NCBI GenBank assembly: GCA_007136585.1
Contig: SLGR01000014.1
Coordinates: forward strand, 1 to 19,735
From: Candidatus Sumerlaeota bacterium
Lineage (GTDB): Bacteria; CG03; SLGR01
Reading direction: 5' to 3'
Length of the DNA: 19,735 bases
The notes under the pieces are model-generated. The model was not told the origin of the DNA and made no database searches. It saw only the letters and a list, made by a program, of their open reading frames with translations. Shown here piece by piece: positions 1-5,683 of the stretch. The position numbers were made by a program, and so were the translations under genes. Positions within the stretch are counted from its first letter, which is position 1. Every line of letters begins with the position of its first letter.

Positions 1-26
1 ATCACAGCGAATATAACTAGTATCAT
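1..26 (-). CDS. Start of a further operon gene, probably a membrane subunit (cut by the window edge)
   Basis: An ATG lies 22 bp beyond the large-subunit stop and is preceded by GAGGAAG (37-43) at a 10-nt spacing, a good ribosome binding site. The eight visible codons read MILVIFAV, which is hydrophobic and would suit the first membrane helix of an antiporter-like (NuoL/M/N or MrpD type) or other membrane subunit. Group 4 hydrogenase-type operons usually carry such a gene, but eight residues cannot establish identity. The assignment as a gene start rests on the binding site and operon position; the family is inference. Confidence 0.4.
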
Positions 27-48
27 AATACTAGGGCTTCCTCTACCA

Positions 49-1077
49 TTAACTTCCCCCTCCGGCGTCTCCGAAGGCAATATCAGTGAACCCCGGGTCC
101 CATATCCTGTGCCTGTAGGGAAGATTCCCGCCGCGGCTGTTAAGGTAATGAAAGACCTCGCCCCGGGGAGACTCATTCCTCCCTATCCCTTCGCCGGGGG
201 GAATCTCATCTGTTTTCGTCTCAAGAGGGGTATCAGTCTTTCTAAGCGCGGCTTCGCACTGCATTATTATAAGCGCTGACTGGCGGATCTCGCGCAGCCG
301 AATTACGGCCCTGGCATAAAGATCCCCTCTGCCGAGAACCGGAACACTGAACTCAACCATCGGGTAGGCCGCGTACGGTTCGTCGCGGCGGAGATCAATA
401 TCTATATCCGAGGCCCTGGCAGCGGGTCCCGTGACACAGTTCTTCCGGGCATCTTCCCTGGGAAGGACCCCTTTCCCTTTCAGGAGGGAGCCCAGAACCG
501 GGTCATCCTCCACGGCTTTCTCAATCATATCCGTTTTAGGTAGAAGCTTATTCAGTGCGGCTTTTATCATCTTACCCTGCTCCACGGAGATATCCCGTCG
601 GACCCCGCCTATCTTCATCACGGCGTAATTACGCCTGTTGCCGAATATCTTTCCGCATACTTCCAGGAGGGGTGCCCTGTACCGGGCGCACCACATCCAG
701 AGCGTATCATAACCCGTCAGGCGTCCGGCAAGGCCCAGCCATAGAAGATGGGCCTGGATCCGCTCCATCTCCGCTGCAAGGGTCCTTATATACTTTGCCC
801 TTTCGGGTATCTCTATTCCGGCCAGGTCCTCTACGGCGCTTACGAAAGCAAGCGGATGGGAGACGGAGCATAAACCGCATATCCTTTCCGTAAGGAAAAC
901 TACCTGGCTGAAATGCCTGGATTCAGAGAGTTTCTCTATGCCCCGGTGCCTGTACCCCATATCAATATCCGGGGCCCCGGACGCCGGACGGCGATTGAAA
1001 AACCCGGGTTCCCCGAAGAGTCCGCCGGCGGGACCCGTATGAACCCGCCGGGGGTTTCTACCCGTATCCGCGCTCAT
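49..1077 (-). CDS. [NiFe]-hydrogenase group 4 / NuoD-like large subunit lacking the C-terminal metal-binding motif
   Basis: Homologue of the catalytic large subunit of energy-converting hydrogenases and of NuoD of complex I, expected on the cytoplasmic face of a membrane complex. Visible landmarks are GYRHRGIEKLSESR (41-54), the first metal-ligand motif ERICGLC with C67 and C70 followed by H74, and the conserved helix AAEMERIQAHLLWLG (101-115). The C-terminal part PRGEVFHYLNSRG...LPYRHRI (304-325) is also present. The protein stops at residue 342, about 40-50 residues early, so the family's last helix and DPCxxC ligand pair are absent. ATG is preceded by GAGGAAG and overlaps the upstream gene by 4 bp, so the start is well supported. 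Without the second cysteine pair a normal Ni-Fe site cannot form. I read it as an Ehr-type paralogue rather than a hydrogenase. A disrupted gene is the alternative, although a new gene with its own binding site begins just downstream. Confidence 0.85.
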   Translation of the reverse strand: MSADTGRNPRRVHTGPAGGLFGEPGFFNRRPASGAPDIDMGYRHRGIEKLSESRHFSQVVFLTERICGLCSVSHPLAFVSAVEDLAGIEIPERAKYIRTLAAEMERIQAHLLWLGLAGRLTGYDTLWMWCARYRAPLLEVCGKIFGNRRNYAVMKIGGVRRDISVEQGKMIKAALNKLLPKTDMIEKAVEDDPVLGSLLKGKGVLPREDARKNCVTGPAARASDIDIDLRRDEPYAAYPMVEFSVPVLGRGDLYARAVIRLREIRQSALIIMQCEAALRKTDTPLETKTDEIPPGEGIGRNESPRGEVFHYLNSRGGNLPYRHRIWDPGFTDIAFGDAGGGS

Positions 1078-1496
1078 TTCTTCCTCAGAGGGAACTTCCT
1101 CCCCCTGTACCCTCGGCCAAGAATAAGGTTTCCGGGAGTATCGTTTCCCCTGAAGGATACCCCCATAAGCTCATATATCTCCTGTTCAGCCGGTTCAGCT
1201 CGCGGGATCACTTCTTTCAGGGACTCCACCTCGGGGTTTACGGGATCCAGGGAAACCCTCAGGGTCAGCACCCCCCCGGAAGTATCGTCACTGAAATGAT
1301 ACAGGACCTCAACCGAATCTTTCAGGTCCACACCGCTTGCGGTTATGAACCTGAACCCGGCTTCCCCGAAAAGATGACCCGCGACATCCCCAACACGGGC
1401 AGGGTCTATCCCCAGGTATATTCTACGGGAAGAATGAGCCTGAACGGAGTTTATTACCGAGGAGAACCTTTCCTTGAGTTCCTTCAGAATATCCAT
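1074..1496 (-). CDS. NuoC-like (30 kDa) subunit of the hydrogenase-related complex
   Basis: A 140-residue protein of the respiratory-chain 30 kDa subunit family (NuoC, EchD, N-terminal part of HycE). It normally binds the large subunit and has no cofactor. The diagnostic stretch is AEQEIYELMGVSFRGND (about 102-118), equivalent to the family's E-x-E-V-Y-D-L-F/M-G-I-x-F-x-G-H/N, followed by LILGRGYRGRKFPLRK at the C-terminus. The start ATG has AAGGAG and AAGGGG just upstream and lies 13 bp inside the small-subunit gene. Its stop overlaps the large-subunit start by 4 bp. Both overlaps suggest translational coupling and a fixed stoichiometry. The family assignment is secure; its binding partner here is inferred from gene order. 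Confidence 0.88.
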   Translation of the reverse strand: MDILKELKERFSSVINSVQAHSSRRIYLGIDPARVGDVAGHLFGEAGFRFITASGVDLKDSVEVLYHFSDDTSGGVLTLRVSLDPVNPEVESLKEVIPRAEPAEQEIYELMGVSFRGNDTPGNLILGRGYRGRKFPLRKK

Positions 1497-1930
1497 CGCC
1501 CCTTTCTCCTTTTCCCGGGACCCGGTTTATCCTTTCCGTAAAGCCCGAGGAGTCCGGAGAGGAGGGCCTCCGGGGTAGGCGGGCACCCCGGGATGTATAG
1601 ATCAACCGGGATGTATTTATCCAAGGGTTTTAAAACATTATATGAGCCCCTGAATATCCCGGTATCAAGGGCGCAGGTTCCCACGGCCGCCACCTTAACA
1701 GGGCGGGGAGCCTCCCCGCGCACCTTTTTAAGAAGGGAAAGAGATTTTGGGTTAAGAACACCCGTAACCAATAAACAGTCGGCGTGACGTATGCTCAGCG
1801 CCTCTTTTATCCCGAACCTTTCCGAATCAAACCCGGGGGTAAATATCTCAAGTATCTCCATATCGCAGTTACTGCAGGAAGAGGCAGCAAAATGATAAAC
1901 CCAGAGTGAGCCCGCAGCCGGTTTTATCAT
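1484..1930 (-). CDS. NuoB / group 4 [NiFe]-hydrogenase-like small subunit, one [4Fe-4S] cluster
   Basis: A 148-residue small subunit carrying the proximal (N2-type) [4Fe-4S] cluster. All four expected ligands are visible: C19 and C22 in SSCSNCDMEIL, C86 in VGTC, and C116 in YIPGCPPTPEALL. GIFRGSYN after the third ligand is also typical of the family. It should pass electrons between the ferredoxin subunits and the large-subunit interface. Because this cluster is intact, the electron path up to the altered large subunit looks functional. ATG overlaps the NuoH-like stop by 4 bp (ATGA), and the C-terminus is basic. Length matches EchC/HycG-type small subunits without long extensions. Confidence 0.92.
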   Translation of the reverse strand: MIKPAAGSLWVYHFAASSCSNCDMEILEIFTPGFDSERFGIKEALSIRHADCLLVTGVLNPKSLSLLKKVRGEAPRPVKVAAVGTCALDTGIFRGSYNVLKPLDKYIPVDLYIPGCPPTPEALLSGLLGLYGKDKPGPGKRRKGRWIF

Positions 1931-2829
1931 AACCCCAGACCCCCGAGAAGAACGGAGAAAGCCGCCGCGGCGGTTACCGGATAACGGAAAAATTTCTCTA
2001 TCTGGTCTATCCTAAGTCGGGGGAAAATGTTTTTTACAAGCGCTGAAAAAAGAAGCAGCCCCGCATACCGTAACAGGGTCCCGGAGAGACCGGAGCCGCC
2101 CAGGAAAAGAAGCACGGCAAGGAGCGGGATAAAAGCGTCCAGTATCCATCCGGAAAGCATAAATAGAGCCAGCGGAGGGCCCGAGTACTCCGCGAAAACC
2201 CCGCCCATTATATCCCGCCCGGAGGAGGGCATATCAAAAAGCGAGCGCGAGGACCTGGCCATCAGGCAGAGAAAAGCCGCCGCAAAAGCTATAAACCCCG
2301 AGAGAGAGGCTGCAAATGCGCCCTCATATGACTGGATGGAGTGTATTCCCGCCAGGCTCAGTTCTCCTGAGCTTTTCAGTATCACGGTTACAACGGAAAG
2401 TATAAGCGGAACCTCGCAGGCTGCGAAAACCCTCACCTCTCCCGAAGCCCCTTCCGAAGAGAAAGGTCCCGGGGATGAGGCTCCTGCCAGAAATATGGAA
2501 AAGACCGGAACCCTTAATAGGTAGAGCACGGCAAATATATCTCCCGCGAACCCGCGACCGGCTCCCGCTTCCGTAAGTATCATTGCCGTAAGTATAAGGG
2601 CCGAAAACCCAAGAACCGGAGCGCCCAGGAAAACCGGGGCCGGTGCCCCGGCGGGGATAAGAGTTTCCTTCCGGGAAAGTTTAAGTATATCGTAAAGTGG
2701 CTGCAGGAGAGGCGGACCGCTCCTAAACTGGATAAGGGCGCTTATCTTCCTCTCTATCCAGCAGACCGCCGCCCCCGCCGCCGCGGCAAATATTATTCCC
2801 GGAAAAAGAATATAATTAAAAACGCTCAT
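1927..2829 (-). CDS. NuoH-like membrane subunit (EchB/HycD type)
   Basis: A 300-residue integral membrane protein with about eight hydrophobic helices. It belongs to the NuoH/HycD/EchB family that anchors the soluble arm and forms the start of the ion path. Recognisable family stretches are WIERKISALIQFRSGPPLLQP (about 25-45) with YDILKLSRKE following, and SSPGPFSSEGASGEV (about 117-131), equivalent to the family SPYxxxGASREL loop. ACEVPLILSVV and LRIDQIEKFFRYP near the C-terminus are also characteristic. Having this subunit beside NuoB-, NuoC- and NuoD-like genes is the main reason to call the whole cluster an ion-translocating, energy-converting complex. Start and stop both overlap neighbours by 4 bp. 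Confidence 0.93.
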   Translation of the reverse strand: MSVFNYILFPGIIFAAAAGAAVCWIERKISALIQFRSGPPLLQPLYDILKLSRKETLIPAGAPAPVFLGAPVLGFSALILTAMILTEAGAGRGFAGDIFAVLYLLRVPVFSIFLAGASSPGPFSSEGASGEVRVFAACEVPLILSVVTVILKSSGELSLAGIHSIQSYEGAFAASLSGFIAFAAAFLCLMARSSRSLFDMPSSGRDIMGGVFAEYSGPPLALFMLSGWILDAFIPLLAVLLFLGGSGLSGTLLRYAGLLLFSALVKNIFPRLRIDQIEKFFRYPVTAAAAFSVLLGGLGL

Positions 2830-3236
2830 CTCCAGCCGTAAGACCTTGCCCCCACCCCGTCATCTATAAGAACCCAGCCCTCCGGAAGCTCATCGGAAAA
2901 CTCTATCGCTCCCCTGCGGCATAACTTTCTGCATTTTTCAAAATCAATCTTATAAGCCGGGTACTGAACATATTCAAGAAGGTACGCCGGGTTGGCCCCC
3001 ACCGGGCAGACCGCGGAGCATTGCCGGCAGGAGACGCACCTCATGGAAAGCCTTTTTACCCCCCCCCCTTCCGTTTTTACCAGTGCCCCTGCAGGGCAGG
3101 CGGCCGCGCAGGGCGGGTTCAGGCAGCGGCGGCATACCGCGGCCCTTACCCCGCGTTCAATAAGAGCAAAAAGGCCGGGGTGCGCCCGGCGGCACTTCAC
3201 ACACCCGAAACATTTATCAAGATCTATAAGTATCAT
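2826..3236 (-). CDS. HycB/CooF-like polyferredoxin with altered cluster ligands
   Basis: Electron-transfer protein with ferredoxin-type motifs. Counting from the chosen ATG (136 residues), C9-x2-C12-x2-C15 is followed by H19 where a fourth Cys is usual. C35, C38, C43 and C47P form a standard set, and C67, C70, C73 and C77P another. The last set is reduced to C102 and C106 in KCRKLCRRGA. It most likely links the HydB/HydG-like subunits to the small subunit. The ATG at 3236 gives the ATGA 4-bp overlap seen throughout this operon. An ATG at 3242 is a close alternative. A longer frame upstream to 3329 would overlap the preceding gene by almost 100 bp and lacks family similarity. Altered ligands may mean fewer than four clusters. 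Confidence 0.85.
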   Translation of the reverse strand: MILIDLDKCFGCVKCRRAHPGLFALIERGVRAAVCRRCLNPPCAAACPAGALVKTEGGGVKRLSMRCVSCRQCSAVCPVGANPAYLLEYVQYPAYKIDFEKCRKLCRRGAIEFSDELPEGWVLIDDGVGARSYGWR

Positions 3237-4048
3237 ACCCATAACCCCGGAAGATCCTTCACCCTGCTGTATGGGAAGACAGGCCCGTCCCGGCAGACGT
3301 AGTAAGTACCCGCCAGGCAGCAGCGGCATTTCCCGAACCCGCAGGATATTCTCTTTTCAACCGGCACCCATACCCTGCTCTCATCAACCCCCATCTCCTT
3401 AAGAGCCCCGGCACCGCTCCTTATTATTTCGGGAGACCCCGCGACCACGGCGGAGCAGTTTTCGGGTTCGGGGCTTAGCCGGGAAAAAAGACCCGGGAGC
3501 GGCCCCGCTTCTCCGTTCCAGGACTCACCGGGGGTCTCAGCTGTTTTCAGGACCCTGAACTTCTCCCCCCATTTCTCAAGATCGGTCCTGTATAGCAAAT
3601 CCCCGGGTGACCTGCACCCGTAAAGAAGGGTTACGCTCGGGTACGAATCCCTGGAGGAGAGAATATCCAGGATAAGAGGCCTTACGGAAGCAAGATGCCG
3701 CCCCCGGGCTATTATTATAAACTCCCGGTTTCTGAGCTTTTCCAGAGGGAACCCTTTCCCGCACGGTCCGCGAACCCCGAGGGTATCCCCCTTCTTTTTC
3801 CTGTGAAGGGCCCCCGTGATATCCCCGGTCCTCTTAACCGTAACCTCCACTCCGGGCTCCCCCCCTGGCCGGGGTGAGGGGGTAAAGGGAGCCTCACCTG
3901 TTCCCGGCGCCGCAAGAAGGATGAACTGCCCCGGGTAAAACTCCACCGGCTCATCCGTCTCCAGTGAAAAAGTCTTTATCTCGGGAGTCTCCTCTATTAT
4001 ACCCCTTATAACGCCCCTTACCGGTTCGTAAAGGTTATTCCCGGTCAT
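3233..4048 (-). CDS. HydG/AsrB-type iron-sulfur flavoprotein-like subunit with degenerate nucleotide-binding motif
   Basis: Member of the ferredoxin-NADP reductase superfamily branch that includes sulfhydrogenase gamma (HydG), AsrB and PyrK. The order is a beta-barrel flavin domain (about 8-105; FYPGQFILL at 37-45, KKGDTLGVRGPCGKGFP), a Rossmann-type domain (108-230; LLYGCRSPGDLLY), and a C-terminal [2Fe-2S]-type motif C236, C241, C244, C252 followed by DGPVFPYS. In well-known relatives this subunit moves electrons between NAD(P)H and the complex. Here the glycine-rich stretch normally like AGGxGLAPxRP reads ARGRHLASVRP (114-124), and the later CGPP-type motif is AGSP (203-206). NAD(P)H binding is therefore doubtful. 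The start overlaps the upstream gene by 14 bp with only a weak binding site. Confidence 0.86.
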   Translation of the reverse strand: MTGNNLYEPVRGVIRGIIEETPEIKTFSLETDEPVEFYPGQFILLAAPGTGEAPFTPSPRPGGEPGVEVTVKRTGDITGALHRKKKGDTLGVRGPCGKGFPLEKLRNREFIIIARGRHLASVRPLILDILSSRDSYPSVTLLYGCRSPGDLLYRTDLEKWGEKFRVLKTAETPGESWNGEAGPLPGLFSRLSPEPENCSAVVAGSPEIIRSGAGALKEMGVDESRVWVPVEKRISCGFGKCRCCLAGTYYVCRDGPVFPYSRVKDLPGLWV

Positions 4049-5030
4049 AAATTTCTTTCAGAGTATCTCTCATATCTATCCTGCCGGGGCAAACCTGCAC
4101 GCACCTGCCGCATCCGGTGCATCCCGGTATACCGAACTCCTCACGCATAAGATAGAACTTGCAAAGGTACCTGTGGCGGAAACTTTTCCAGAGTTCTTTC
4201 CCGGGGTTCCCTCTTCCGGGCGAAGAAGCGTAGCCTTTGAACTGGCAGGAATCCCACTGAAGCGCCCTGGTAAACTTTTTCCCGGAAGTAGATTCGTTCA
4301 AAAGGGCGCAGTAACAGGTGGGGCAGCAGAAACAGCATCCTCCGCACCTTATACAATCCCCGGATACTGCGCCCCATAATTCGGCGGCATCATTTTCCAG
4401 GACCTTTTTTCCTGCAGAGGTTTCACAGTCAGAGACCCCGAAGTTTCCCCTTACTTTCCTGGAGGCGGTATCCCTTATATTATCGCGCTGGAGAATATCT
4501 CCCGGTCCGGGTCCGGACCGCTCAGAGTCTCCCAGGAGCTCCACCGCTCTCTCCCCGGAAAACTCTATCAGGAACTCCCCGTTTTTCAGGATGGAAAGGT
4601 TGATCCCGGACCCCTGCTTAACGTAGGGAGAACCCCCTGTCTGGATGCAGAAACACGTATCTGCGGGGGAAGCGCAGTCGGCGGTTACAATTGTAAGGTT
4701 ATCCCGGAGACTCCCGTATACAGCATCAGCCGGCTCATTCTCAAGGAATACCCTGTCAAGAACACCGGCAAGAGCCCGCAGGTCGCAGGAACGGGCCCCC
4801 ACGATTATAACGGGTTTTTCAAGCAGGCTGCTTCCCCCTGCGGCAAACCCCCTCGCTGGCAAGAGAAACTCTTTTACCCCCCGCCAGAGGGGGAGAGACG
4901 CAAGGTCAAACTCCCCGAACTCTTCAAAAAGAGAGATCCGGCCCCGGGTGTCGGGGAGAAAGACCAGGTTTTCCAGGGACCACCTGCTCAGTAGCTCTTT
5001 AAACTCTTTTTCTGTTTTTTTTATTATCAC
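4035..5030 (-). CDS. HydB/AsrA-type iron-sulfur subunit with two [4Fe-4S] motifs
   Basis: Similar to sulfhydrogenase beta (HydB) and anaerobic sulfite reductase A: a long N-terminal domain followed by two ferredoxin motifs. Counted from the GTG start (331 residues), VIIVGARSCDLRAL (about 74-87) and CFCIQTGG (126-133) match the family's GxxxCDxxxL and CFC stretches. The first cluster motif is C226, C229, C232, C236PTC. Next comes the family signature WDSCQFKGYAS, then RYLCKFY, and the second cluster motif C304, C307, C310, C314P. An ATG-initiated frame reaches 5120 but its first 30 residues lie inside rex and do not resemble the family. GTG at 5030, 32 bp inside rex, fits better, although its ribosome binding site is weak. 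It is expected to pair with the following HydG/AsrB-like subunit. Confidence 0.85.
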   Translation of the reverse strand: MIIKKTEKEFKELLSRWSLENLVFLPDTRGRISLFEEFGEFDLASLPLWRGVKEFLLPARGFAAGGSSLLEKPVIIVGARSCDLRALAGVLDRVFLENEPADAVYGSLRDNLTIVTADCASPADTCFCIQTGGSPYVKQGSGINLSILKNGEFLIEFSGERAVELLGDSERSGPGPGDILQRDNIRDTASRKVRGNFGVSDCETSAGKKVLENDAAELWGAVSGDCIRCGGCCFCCPTCYCALLNESTSGKKFTRALQWDSCQFKGYASSPGRGNPGKELWKSFRHRYLCKFYLMREEFGIPGCTGCGRCVQVCPGRIDMRDTLKEIYDRE

Positions 5031-5664
5031 CGGTTCCGGGGTTCCCGCCGTCCCGGGAGCTGAGGAAAAAAGCCAGGTTCTCAAGTTCAAAGGCAAGGTC
5101 CGCGCTGCGGACGTGGACATCTTCGGGAACTCTCAGGTTAACGGGGGCAAAGTTCAGCATCTCCCTTATCCCGGCGGAAACAAGTTTATCCGCCACACCC
5201 TGGACCGCGGAAGCGGGGACTGCTATGACCGCAATATGTATATCACCCTCGCTGAGCCGGCTCCGGATATTACTGCTATCTTCTATAATTACATCTTCCC
5301 ATTTTTTTCCGATCCTTTCCGGATCTGCATCAAAAACGGCCCGGAAGAGAAAACCTTCTTTTCTGAAACCGGAGTAATAAAAGAGCGCCCGCCCCAGGTT
5401 TCCCGCGCCTATCAGGGCCACCCCCCAGCTCCTGTCAATCCCTATGAGCCTCTCCAGGTCTTCCCGGAGAGCCGGGATATTGTACCCTACCCCGGGTTTA
5501 CCCATCCTTCCTATAAGAGAGAGGTCTTTTCGTACCTGGGCGGGAGACTTGGAAAGTATGAGGGCCAGTTTCCTTGATGTAACCCATCTTTCGCCGTTCT
5601 TCTCCAGCCTCTTGAGAAGACGGCGGTATATAACCAGTCTTTCTACAGTGTGTGTGCTTATCAC
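4999..5664 (-). CDS. rex: Redox-sensing transcriptional repressor Rex
   Basis: A 221-residue Rex protein. The N-terminal winged-helix DNA-binding domain (about 5-75) includes the signature SPAQVRKDLSLIG and GKPGVGYN (up to 62). The Rossmann domain begins with VALIGAGNLGRALF (82-95), the dinucleotide-binding glycine loop, and continues with FRAVFDADPERIG. The family represses fermentation and respiration genes when NADH/NAD+ is low and leaves DNA when NADH rises. Translation starts at GTG (5664) 8 nt after GGCGGAT, 19 bp beyond the DUF4914 stop. Its end overlaps the next gene. Sitting second in the redox operon, it probably controls the operon and itself. I could not find a classical TTGTGA-N6-TCACAA operator in the promoter region. 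Confidence 0.95.
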   Translation of the reverse strand: MISTHTVERLVIYRRLLKRLEKNGERWVTSRKLALILSKSPAQVRKDLSLIGRMGKPGVGYNIPALREDLERLIGIDRSWGVALIGAGNLGRALFYYSGFRKEGFLFRAVFDADPERIGKKWEDVIIEDSSNIRSRLSEGDIHIAVIAVPASAVQGVADKLVSAGIREMLNFAPVNLRVPEDVHVRSADLAFELENLAFFLSSRDGGNPGTGDNKKNRKRV

Positions 5665-5683
5665 GGTTTTTTATCCGCCGGAT

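Noticed and set aside
49-130. A sequencing frameshift explaining the short large subunit
   Set aside because: Other frames near the end do not continue into a recognisable hydrogenase C-terminus before position 1, and the next gene start with a good binding site follows at once. Still worth testing with reads.
5031-5120. ATG start at 5120 for the HydB-like gene
   Set aside because: The extra 30 residues are antiphase to conserved Rex sequence and resemble nothing in the family. The GTG at 5030 gives the normal N-terminus.
4645-5577. A 310-residue plus-strand open frame
   Set aside because: It lies antisense to the HydB-like gene and rex, both clearly supported by family motifs. Its translation is low in recognisable structure, rich in Arg/Ser/Pro, and typical of a frame opened by codon bias on the other strand.
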